This document shows positions 1 to 5,913 of a stretch of DNA of 5,913 nucleotides, one piece after another; within the stretch, counting starts at the first letter, position 1; every line of letters begins with the position of its first letter. The notes beneath the pieces are model-generated. The model did no database searches, was not told where the DNA came from, and saw only the letters and a program-made list of their open reading frames with translations. The position numbers were made by a program, and so were the translations under genes. Source of the stretch: an uncultured Pseudomonadales bacterium (GTDB lineage Bacteria > Pseudomonadota > Gammaproteobacteria > Pseudomonadales > Pseudohongiellaceae); assembly GCA_938082955.1 (NCBI GenBank), contig CALKDE010000215.1:1-5913 (forward strand), given 5' to 3'.

Positions 1-971
1 GTGTGCTCAGTCAGCGTAGTGTAGGCGTGCAACTCCTGGTCTTTCTCATCGCCTCTTATACTAATATCAACGCCGTTACCTTGGGCATTGAAGACAGCGT
101 CTTTAAATTTTGGCTCATAGCCAACAGGATGGAAGCGGAAGCCAATTTCCAAATGCGCGGTAGTGTCTCTGCCATTGGAATGCAGATGCACAGAATCGGA
201 CACTATATAGCTGCCCGCCGTCAAAAGTCGGCCGGCTTCGTCATCAAAAATGTCGGCGTTGCGACCTACTTCGTGTACTGGCCATGCTAGGCCCCGTTCA
301 GTCCGGTTTCCATTGGCGTCCAGGGCAGCAGTGGCCCATATCATGTGGTGAAATATGTAAGCGCCACCAACAGTGTCACGACCTTTGTCCGCTTGATTGT
401 TGACGTCATTGACTTCTACAACCTCAACGGATTTGACCCAGCGATCTTCCGGAATATCAATCAGCAAGGCGTCAATCTCGCCCCACCAATCCGCAGTGCC
501 GGCCAGTTTCGTCACCTCGTTGCTCTTTAAAATAAGATCTGGCGTGCCAGCAGTCCATGTCAGGCTGTCGTCGAACACTAAGGGCGTTGGTGCATCTGCT
601 TCATTGCCCTTAGGTGTGCCGGATCTTGCCCAAAGAGAGATTGCAGCTATTTCTTCATCGCTTAGCGATACATCATTCTTAAAATCCTGAATACCCAAAC
701 CTTTTTCAACGTACCAAGGTGGCATGGCACCGGCACGGTCTCTAATAGACGTTTTGTATTCAATCAAACCTGCGAAAGGCGCTACCTGGTCGTAGCTTAT
801 TAGCGGCATGGGGCCCACACCACCATCGCGGTGGCAGCTCTGACAGCTGCGCTGCAAGATTGGTTCAATGTCTTCGTGGAAAGTGACTTCAGTCGCTTGC
901 CCAAATGAAATAACAGGGATGGCAAATGCCAGCAGCAGCCCTATCAGAACTACAGGGTTGATCTTTCGCAT
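1..971 (-). CDS. Secreted c-type cytochrome / PHM-like copper monooxygenase-domain protein (C-terminus cut by window edge)
   Basis: An uninterrupted frame starts at ATG 971 and runs 323 codons to the left edge with no stop, so the protein is partial. Residues 1-25 form a Sec signal peptide (MRK, then a hydrophobic core), placing it in the periplasm. Residues 29-120 are a small cytochrome c domain: CQSCH at 43-47 (nt 831-845) binds haem covalently, and Met83 in AMPPW is the likely distal ligand. From about 130 the sequence resembles the N-terminal lobe of peptidylglycine alpha-hydroxylating monooxygenase. HHM at 208-210 matches the PHM His-His-Met copper motif, and His262 in VHLHSNG matches the third Cu(H) ligand. 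The second lobe with the Cu(M) ligands lies outside the window, so activity cannot be judged. The known role of the family is copper- and reductant-dependent oxidation; here the haem domain may supply electrons (inference). GAGGAG lies 9 nt before the ATG and supports this start. The gene is 440 nt from the hydrolase operon and probably has its own promoter. Confidence 0.87.
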   Translation of the reverse strand, partial: MRKINPVVLIGLLLAFAIPVISFGQATEVTFHEDIEPILQRSCQSCHRDGGVGPMPLISYDQVAPFAGLIEYKTSIRDRAGAMPPWYVEKGLGIQDFKNDVSLSDEEIAAISLWARSGTPKGNEADAPTPLVFDDSLTWTAGTPDLILKSNEVTKLAGTADWWGEIDALLIDIPEDRWVKSVEVVEVNDVNNQADKGRDTVGGAYIFHHMIWATAALDANGNRTERGLAWPVHEVGRNADIFDDEAGRLLTAGSYIVSDSVHLHSNGRDTTAHLEIGFRFHPVGYEPKFKDAVFNAQGNGVDISIRGDEKDQELHAYTTLTEH

Positions 972-980
972 TACTCTATT

Positions 981-986
981 CTCCTC
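981..986 (-). promoter_or_regulatory. Shine-Dalgarno site of the cytochrome/PHM-like gene
   Basis: GAGGAG on the minus strand lies 9 nt upstream of ATG 971. It is a good anti-SD match at acceptable spacing. The signal peptide that begins at this ATG agrees with the start choice. Confidence 0.7.
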
Positions 987-1165
987 AGAATCGATATTCG
1001 TTTGTTCGCGCGCGAGCTCAATTACAGCTGATAGCACGCTTTTTCCTAAGCTGCCACACCGTTAATTACACAGGGACTCGCAGGCGTTTATAGTTGGCTT
1101 TTCTTGTAGTTAGTTATTTGGCAGAACTTTGCGGCTAAAGCACACTTAGGCTAAACCGGCGACGC

Positions 1166-1193
1166 ATTATAATACAATTTAAATGACTGTAGA
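1166..1193 (-). promoter_or_regulatory. Candidate sigma-70 promoter for the cytochrome/PHM-like gene
   Basis: On the minus strand a perfect TATAAT (-10, nt 1171-1166) follows TCTACA (-35, nt 1193-1188, 4 of 6 matches to TTGACA) with a 16-nt spacer. Transcription would start near 1159 and give a leader of about 190 nt before ATG 971. The region is AT-rich and TATAAT also occurs on the plus strand at 1168-1173, so chance occurrence is possible. The minus reading is preferred because only minus-strand genes are present. Confidence 0.4.
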
Positions 1194-1240
1194 CATTCGT
1201 ATTGCAGAAAACCGAGGCACAAAGGCGAGTAAAACCTTAC

Positions 1241-1274
1241 CGATTATTAAAATAAGCACCTTTTTCAATAATCG
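1241..1274 (-). terminator. AT-rich inverted repeat, possible weak terminator
   Basis: CGATTATT at 1241-1248 pairs perfectly with AATAATCG at 1267-1274. Four more A-T pairs can form inside (AAAA 1249-1252 with TTTT 1262-1265) if C1266 is bulged, leaving a 9-nt loop. It sits about 140 nt downstream of the D-aminoacylase-like stop. The stem is AT-rich, and on the minus strand it is followed by GTAAGGTTTTAC rather than a clean U-run. It is therefore not a canonical intrinsic terminator; it could instead be an mRNA-end stabilising hairpin or a protein-binding site. Confidence 0.35.
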
Positions 1275-1285
1275 TTTAGTACGAC

Positions 1286-1330
1286 TGGCAATGCAATGTA
1301 GAGAATTGTCAGAAATTAGGCGCATTGCCA
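1286..1330. repeat. 9-bp perfect inverted repeat with 27-nt loop
   Basis: TGGCAATGC at 1286-1294 and GCATTGCCA at 1322-1330 are exact reverse complements separated by 27 nt. The spacing is long for an operator half-site pair but allowable for an RNA stem. It lies just after the D-aminoacylase-like gene and next to the second inverted repeat, so it may be part of a 3' structured region ending the operon transcript. No T-run follows it on either strand. Confidence 0.4.
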
Positions 1331-1411
1331 ACTAGCTTGTACAGCTGCAAAATTGTCGCCGTATCGATTTTGATGATTGATTTCACTACCGCTAGAGTAA
1401 CTGTGCCCAAC

Positions 1412-2950
1412 TCACTCCCGAGGACTCAAAACCTCACCTGAAGCCACCGCAAGCGCCGCGCCATTGGAAAAAGCCACCTCGCCATTCACTATCACCACCT
1501 CAAACCCTTCGGCGAGTTGCAGCGGATCGGAATAGCTTGCTCGCGCTTTGACCTGAGTGGGGTCGAATATAATTAAATCGGCGGCCTTGCCCACCTCAAC
1601 ACTACCTCGATCGGTAACGCCCAGTAGTGCTGCCGCATAAGAAGTCATCTTTCGCACCGCTTCCTCCAGGGGTAGTGCAGCGCGGTTTACTACATACTCC
1701 TCGATAATTTTCGCAAACGTGCCATGGCCTCTTGGGTGGAATCCTGTAGGACTGCCGTCGGAGGACACGGTAATATTTTCATCCATAAGTAATCTGGATT
1801 GCAGCTCATCATCCATGATGAAATAAGCGCCACTGCCGCCTTGCGGGCCAATCACGTCGATTAATATTTCCTCGAAGGGCAAGCCTAGCTCCTGCTCCAA
1901 GTCGGCTAGTGTTTTCCCGGTATAGGGATCGGTGGCGAGCAGCGTTGCCTCTGGACCATTACGATTTGTTATGCGGTTAACGAGGTATTCTTCCAACTCT
2001 TCTCTTCGATCTGAAAGTGCTACAGCAAATTCCTCATCGGTTTTCGACCATACCGGGAACAACAAGGCTAGGCCTGCATAACTGGCATTGTAGGGATAAA
2101 CATCCGCGCTTAGCTCGATGCCCGATTGTCGTGCCCTTTCAATCACCTCTAAAATTTCTTCGGCGCGCGCACTGCCCTTGCCATAGACTGACTTAAGATG
2201 AGAGATGTGTACTCTTGCATACAGACCTTGGCTCAAGAGTTCATCAATAGACTTTTCTAGCTGATCATCGTCTTCATTGCGCATATGACTCATAATAACG
2301 CGGTCGCGACTGCCTACCACCTTCGCCATTTCAACCAGTTCAGATTCTGGAGCATGCAGGCCAGGGTTGTATTCAAGCCCGGTACTCAATCCGAAAGCAT
2401 AGTCCAAGGAATTGTTCAGCAACTCCAACATGCGCTGGATCTGATCGGGTCCCGGGGCTGGATTTTGACCTATACCTGCCAGATCTCGTAGCGTTCCATG
2501 CCCGACGAACATGGCCAGATTCACCCCTATACCGTTCTCGCTTACCTCTTCGACCCACGCACCCAGATCCGCTACATTGGGACTGTCACCGTCCTGACCC
2601 AGTGTAATAGTGGTTACGCCTTGGGCGAGGAAGTTTTCAAAAGCGGGAGTCTCTAAGGGATCGCCATGAGAGTGGACATCAATAAACCCCGGCGCAATAA
2701 TTTTGCCTGTGGCGTCTATGATGTTCGTTACCGCCGCGTCCAGTTCCCCCGGCGCGGTAATTGCAGCAATAACGCCCTCTTTAAGATAAACGTCGGCCGC
2801 TCTGGCCGAACCACCTAAGCCGTCAACGAGTTGCCCGTTGCTTATTACGCTGTCGAATTGAATCGGCTCATTGCTTGGCGAATCACTGCAAGCAATCAAG
2901 CTCATTGTGATGAAGAGCCAAAGACCCGATTTGTTTAATCTCTTTGGCAA
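1412..2950 (-). CDS. N-acyl-D-amino-acid deacylase (D-aminoacylase)-family amidohydrolase, predicted lipoprotein
   Basis: The family removes the N-acyl group from N-acyl-D-amino acids using zinc in an amidohydrolase TIM barrel. Numbered from TTG 2950 (512 aa), the signal peptide begins MPKRLNKS and ends in lipobox LIAC, so Cys21 would be lipidated. Ser at +2 favours the outer membrane. Metal-site motifs are VHSH (His93, His95), FVGHGT (His151), MSHMRNE (His222), ISHLK (His251) and SSDG (Asp398). The small beta-sandwich is built from both ends, including VGKAADLIIFDP near the C-terminus. Where classical D-aminoacylase has a metal-binding Cys in an NCG motif, this protein has QDG (Asp120). A longer start at ATG 2986 (524 aa) is possible. 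I prefer TTG because GGAGGGG lies 5 nt before it and the signal peptide then has a normal length. It is the last gene of the hydrolase operon. The exact acyl or amino-acid substrate cannot be read from sequence. Confidence 0.88.
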   Translation of the reverse strand: MPKRLNKSGLWLFITMSLIACSDSPSNEPIQFDSVISNGQLVDGLGGSARAADVYLKEGVIAAITAPGELDAAVTNIIDATGKIIAPGFIDVHSHGDPLETPAFENFLAQGVTTITLGQDGDSPNVADLGAWVEEVSENGIGVNLAMFVGHGTLRDLAGIGQNPAPGPDQIQRMLELLNNSLDYAFGLSTGLEYNPGLHAPESELVEMAKVVGSRDRVIMSHMRNEDDDQLEKSIDELLSQGLYARVHISHLKSVYGKGSARAEEILEVIERARQSGIELSADVYPYNASYAGLALLFPVWSKTDEEFAVALSDRREELEEYLVNRITNRNGPEATLLATDPYTGKTLADLEQELGLPFEEILIDVIGPQGGSGAYFIMDDELQSRLLMDENITVSSDGSPTGFHPRGHGTFAKIIEEYVVNRAALPLEEAVRKMTSYAAALLGVTDRGSVEVGKAADLIIFDPTQVKARASYSDPLQLAEGFEVVIVNGEVAFSNGAALAVASGEVLSPRE

Positions 2951-2955
2951 GACTA

Positions 2956-2962
2956 CCCCTCC
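2956..2962 (-). promoter_or_regulatory. Strong Shine-Dalgarno site that decides a TTG start
   Basis: GGAGGGG on the minus strand ends 5 nt before TTG 2950. The upstream ATG at 2986 has only AAGGG at about 12 nt or AGAG at about 5 nt. Starting at TTG gives a compact, positively charged lipoprotein signal peptide; starting at ATG adds 12 residues including an acidic one. Both arguments favour TTG. Confidence 0.65.
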
Positions 2963-3030
2963 AGACCGCTCATTCAATGTATCCATGGCACTCTGACCCT
3001 TTTGATTCTTGACTCATTGTGTTCTTGCCA

Positions 3031-4590
3031 CTAGTCATTAATTTCACCAAAGCCCTCAGGCGGTCTTCTATGCTGAGTCTTTTGCTCATACGCATAAGCC
3101 AATTCTATTAATAGGCCTTCCGCATAGGGGCGGCCTACGAATTGAAGACCTGCAGGTAGTTTTTTTTGCCAAAAGCCCATCGGTATTGTCACCGCCGGCA
3201 AACCTGCATCTGGCGCCAAGTGCTGATTATTGTCTCCCCGGTATTCTTCTTCTGCACGATCAATATGAGCAGGGGGATTTGACCAAGTTGGAAAAATAAG
3301 GGCATCAACCTGCGCCGCATCCATCGCCTCTATCGCGTTGGCGAGCAGCTGATTGCGCTCTGGATGGTTGGGCCAGGTAGGACATGGCACTTCCCATTCA
3401 TCGGGAACTACCTCCAATGGATTCTGCGCATAGAAACCAAATGAGCCCCGAGTTTCTGGAGCAATTTCTCCTGTTTCGAGTACCTTGTTTACATCTAATA
3501 AAGGGGGGTTCTCAAGCGATTTAAAATATTGGCCCACGTCATACCTGAACCTACCGCAAAATGGGATCTGATCGCTCAGCACCTGAAAATCTCTAATCTC
3601 CAGTGGATCGACAATGATGGCACCTGCAGCTGCCAAGTCGCTTATGGCTTGGAGAAAAATCGCCTTGATTTCTGGATCAGCATCGTCGTGGTCCACCAAC
3701 GATCTAAATACTCCCAAACGCTTTCCTTCAAGGCCGTCGCTGTTTAGAAAATCCAGGTAATTCTCTTCACGCTTGTCAGGCAATGTTAGCGAGTCTGCCG
3801 GATCATAGCCTGCAATCACGTTAAACAAGCGAGCGCCATCCTCGACTGTACGCGCCATTGGCCCAGCAATATCCCTATCGAAGACTAGCGGTATTACACC
3901 ATCGCGACTGGTTAAACCTATTGTGGAGCGCAGTCCAAATAAAGCTAGATGAGAAGAAGGCCCGCGAATGGAGTTGCCCGTATCACTGCCCATTCCCGCC
4001 ACACCGAAACTGGCGGCCACTGAAGACGCCGTTCCTCCTGAAGAGCCTGCAGGAACGAAGTCAACATCGTAGGCATTTGCTGTGCGGCCATACGACGAGG
4101 AAACTGTTTCTCTTGGGCTAAAAGCCCATTCCGCCATATTGGTTTTAGCGAGGACGATTGCGCCTGCTTCGCGTAGTTTGCGAACCATAAAGGCGTCATC
4201 GGGCGGAACACTGTTTATTAGCGCGATGGAGCCACCCGTTGTAACCATATCATGCGTATCAAAATTATCCTTGATAAGCAGTGGAGCACAAAACAGCTCT
4301 GGCATTGCTTCGTTTCTACTCACTGCTAAGTCGATAGCGTCAGCTTTCTCCAGAGCATGGGGATTTATTTGTGTAATAGCATTTATGTTGCGAGATTGGT
4401 CATAGGCCTTGATACGCTGTATGTATCCAGCCACGATTTCGTGACACGTGGAGTCCCCTTGCATGATTGCAGACTGGATATCGGCTATCGATGCTTCAAC
4501 GAATTTAAATGAAGAATTTTGTGGGGCAACACAAGCAGTCAGTGGTGCCAGTAGAAGTAGCCCAAAGCACTGCAATTTGATATTGACCAT
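3031..4590 (-). CDS. Amidase-signature family hydrolase, predicted lipoprotein
   Basis: Full-length 519-aa member of the amidase-signature family, which hydrolyses carboxamides with a Ser-cisSer-Lys triad. Residues 1-20 are a lipoprotein signal with lipobox LTAC (Cys20); Val at +2 favours outer-membrane sorting. Catalytic residues are visible: Lys107 in LLIKDNFDT, cis-Ser183 in the GSSGG run, and nucleophile Ser207 in SDTGNSIRGPSS. Their spacing (76 and 24 residues) matches peptide amidase and FAAH. The C-terminal part has IFPTWSNPP and GLPAVTIPMGF, then GLQFVGRPYAEG, all typical of the family. It is not GatA: it is secreted and there are no gatB or gatC neighbours. Candidate substrates are C-terminal peptide amides, fatty amides or aryl amides; sequence alone does not decide. 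The start at ATG 4590 is fixed by the signal peptide, although the ribosome site before it is weak (an A-rich AGAGAAAAAAGATT stretch). It lies 51 nt after the M20 gene and upstream of the D-aminoacylase-like gene, in the same apparent operon. Confidence 0.92.
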   Translation of the reverse strand: MVNIKLQCFGLLLLAPLTACVAPQNSSFKFVEASIADIQSAIMQGDSTCHEIVAGYIQRIKAYDQSRNINAITQINPHALEKADAIDLAVSRNEAMPELFCAPLLIKDNFDTHDMVTTGGSIALINSVPPDDAFMVRKLREAGAIVLAKTNMAEWAFSPRETVSSSYGRTANAYDVDFVPAGSSGGTASSVAASFGVAGMGSDTGNSIRGPSSHLALFGLRSTIGLTSRDGVIPLVFDRDIAGPMARTVEDGARLFNVIAGYDPADSLTLPDKREENYLDFLNSDGLEGKRLGVFRSLVDHDDADPEIKAIFLQAISDLAAAGAIIVDPLEIRDFQVLSDQIPFCGRFRYDVGQYFKSLENPPLLDVNKVLETGEIAPETRGSFGFYAQNPLEVVPDEWEVPCPTWPNHPERNQLLANAIEAMDAAQVDALIFPTWSNPPAHIDRAEEEYRGDNNQHLAPDAGLPAVTIPMGFWQKKLPAGLQFVGRPYAEGLLIELAYAYEQKTQHRRPPEGFGEIND

Positions 4591-4641
4591 AATCTTTTTT
4601 CTCTGTATTAACCTTTGGCAATTTTCAATCAGTGTACTGTC

Positions 4642-5913
4642 TTACTTGCTAAGTTCTTTCGCTAGGCTATAGAGAAACTTATAACCTCCGTACAAGGACT
4701 CTTTGAGTAGACGTTCATCTTGCCCGTGTATACGCATATCGTTACGATCCACGAACAATCCCGATATACCATAAGTCGGAATGCCTGCGCGGCGCATGCG
4801 TGCGCCATCAGTTGCCCCTGTGGACATCGTCGGCATAACAGTGACTCCAGGCCACATTGCCTCGGTGACTGTTTCAACTGCCGCCATTATTTCTTCCGAT
4901 AGCGCAGAAGGGTCGGTAATGGATCCACCACCGCGGTACTCCACTAAGAGCTCTGGGTTATCAACAACTGTGATCAGTGTTTTCAAGACATCCTGCGGAT
5001 CGGAACCGGGCAGCATGCGCACGTTCACGTTCGCGACTGCAGTCTGCGGCAAGGCATTCGGCGCATGGCCTCCGTCTAACAGCGTTGCTACCGCTGTGGT
5101 ACGCAGCTGAGCGTTGATTGCTGCTTCGGAGCTCAGTCTATCTAGCGAATCTTGCGGAATCGGTGATTCGAGTAGTGCACGAAAGTCAGCGGCGCGTTCA
5201 CCGCTGTTGATCTGCGCCTGACGCTGAAAGCTAACGCGCATTACATCATTCAGCTCGACAGGAAATTTAAAATCGCGAATCTTTAGCAGTGCCTCGGCCA
5301 GGTCATAGATGGCGTTGTCATCCCTGGGCAGTGAGGAATGACCGCCAGGGTTCTTCGCGGTTACTCGAAAAGTTGCATAGATTTTTTCGGCAATCTGAAT
5401 GGTGTTCGCTAATGGCTGACCATCTTGCAAAAGACCATAGCCGCCTTCGTTGATTGCCAGCGCGCCTTGTATTAATCCCGGATGATTATCCAAGAGCCAG
5501 CCAATGCCGTTGCTGCCGCCGCTCTCCTCGTCCGAAGTTAGCGCCACGATGAAGTCTCTGTCGGGAACATAGCCCTCTCGCTTGAAGCGTATCAAGTTAG
5601 CTATAAAGATTGCCCCCATGGCCTTGTCATCGATTGTGCCGCGGCCGTAGTAATATTCATCGTCTTCATTGAGTACGAAAGGGTCGAGATTCCAATCGGC
5701 ACGTTCTGCGGTAACCACATCCAGATGCGCCATCATCACGATAGGCTCCTTCGCACCTGTGCCTCTATAGCGCGCAACCACATTACCCTTGTGTGGCAAA
5801 GCGCCACCGATGAATATGTCCTCTTCGGCGAAACCCGCCGCCTGCAGCCACGCCGCCATGCCCTCGGCCGCGATGGTGTTGTTCTCCTCATCTATCGTAG
5901 TTTTGTATTCGAT
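4642..5913 (-). CDS. M20 family metallopeptidase / N-acyl amino acid hydrolase-like (N-terminus cut by window edge)
   Basis: The frame is open from the right edge to TAA at 4642-4644, giving 423 visible codons, so the start and any signal peptide are missing. M20 enzymes are two-zinc exopeptidases or amidohydrolases. Counting from the internal Met at nt 5859, the ligands are His45 in MAHLDVV, Asp77 in GRGTIDDK (bridging), catalytic Glu111 and ligand Glu112 in SDEESGG, Glu138 in NEGG, and His378 in MRIHG near the C-terminus. NPGGHSSLP (165-180 region) marks the inserted dimerisation domain, and TGATDGARMRRAG is the usual late motif. All metal residues are present, so it should be active. Met5859 is not the start: the 18 codons before it read as the conserved first helix region ending AAEG. 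The overall type is the carboxypeptidase S / PM20D1-like branch rather than DapE or ArgE, and its substrate could be dipeptides or N-acyl amino acids. It is the first visible gene of the three-hydrolase operon. Confidence 0.92.
   Translation of the reverse strand: MEYKTTIDEENNTIAAEGMAAWLQAAGFAEEDIFIGGALPHKGNVVARYRGTGAKEPIVMMAHLDVVTAERADWNLDPFVLNEDDEYYYGRGTIDDKAMGAIFIANLIRFKREGYVPDRDFIVALTSDEESGGSNGIGWLLDNHPGLIQGALAINEGGYGLLQDGQPLANTIQIAEKIYATFRVTAKNPGGHSSLPRDDNAIYDLAEALLKIRDFKFPVELNDVMRVSFQRQAQINSGERAADFRALLESPIPQDSLDRLSSEAAINAQLRTTAVATLLDGGHAPNALPQTAVANVNVRMLPGSDPQDVLKTLITVVDNPELLVEYRGGGSITDPSALSEEIMAAVETVTEAMWPGVTVMPTMSTGATDGARMRRAGIPTYGISGLFVDRNDMRIHGQDERLLKESLYGGYKFLYSLAKELSK

Larger units (their letters stand above)
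972..1411. other. Intergenic region, no gene seen
   Basis: These 440 nt separate the stop of the D-aminoacylase-like gene from the start of the cytochrome/PHM-like gene. I see no convincing coding frame on either strand. The half next to the hydrolase gene holds two inverted repeats (1241-1274 and 1286-1330), the middle a candidate minus-strand promoter near 1166-1193, and the end a ribosome binding site. If that promoter is real, the cytochrome gene has a leader of roughly 190 nt. I could not match the leader to any riboswitch I know. A 7-bp direct repeat GGCTAAA at 1133-1139 and 1149-1155 is also present and may be chance. Confidence 0.7.

Noticed and set aside
3..690. Plus-strand open frames at 3-290, 345-530 and 397-690
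   Set aside because: They lie antisense to an uninterrupted minus-strand frame with a signal peptide, haem motif and copper motifs, and their translations show no recognisable domain.
1168..1173. TATAAT on the plus strand as a plus-strand promoter
   Set aside because: There is no acceptable -35 at the right distance and no plus-strand gene downstream to serve.
1334..1346. Near-palindrome AGCTTGTACAGCT as an operator
   Set aside because: Symmetry needs a one-base bulge, it is short, and it lies downstream of a gene end and far from any start codon.
4195..4215. Idea that the amidase is a GatA subunit of a tRNA amidotransferase
   Set aside because: The protein has a lipoprotein signal and there is no gatB or gatC next to it; its neighbours are exported hydrolases.
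3529..5110. Plus-strand and alternative minus-strand frames inside the amidase and M20 genes
   Set aside because: They are shadows of two genes with complete catalytic motifs; none has a domain or a convincing ribosome site.
5857..5859. ATG 5859 as the start codon of the M20 gene
   Set aside because: The frame stays open to the window edge, and the codons before it continue the conserved N-terminal region of the family, so this Met is internal.

Overview
The window holds four genes, all on the minus strand. It looks like the chromosome of a Gram-negative bacterium, most likely a marine-type gammaproteobacterium. The reasons are two N-terminal lipoprotein signals with clean lipoboxes, a periplasmic c-type cytochrome fused to a copper-monooxygenase-like domain, near-even base composition, and the general character of the proteins. 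The taxonomic guess is inference; no rRNA or marker gene is present. Both edges cut a gene.

Layout in transcription order, from high to low coordinates. (1) An M20 metallopeptidase runs in from the right edge without its start codon and ends at 4642. (2) After 51 nt comes an amidase-signature hydrolase that is a predicted lipoprotein (3031-4590). (3) After 80 nt (44 nt if the upstream ATG is used) comes an N-acyl-D-amino-acid deacylase-type amidohydrolase, also a predicted lipoprotein (1412-2950, TTG start preferred). These three read as one operon of exported amide-bond hydrolases. (4) A gap of about 440 nt follows, with two inverted repeats and a candidate sigma-70 promoter. (5) A secreted protein starts at 971 and leaves by the left edge. 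It has one CXXCH haem site followed by the N-terminal lobe of a peptidylglycine alpha-hydroxylating monooxygenase (PHM)-like copper domain.

The common theme is N-acyl or amide chemistry in the cell envelope. The conservative reading is scavenging of peptides and N-acylated D- or L-amino acids. A more speculative reading uses the known chemistry of the wider families: PM20D1-type M20 enzymes and D-aminoacylases cleave N-acyl amino acids, PHM converts N-acylglycines towards primary amides, and FAAH-type amidase-signature enzymes hydrolyse such amides. Under that reading the locus could handle N-acyl amino acids or fatty amides. Nothing in the sequence proves the substrate. No RNA gene, mobile element, CRISPR array or integration site was seen.
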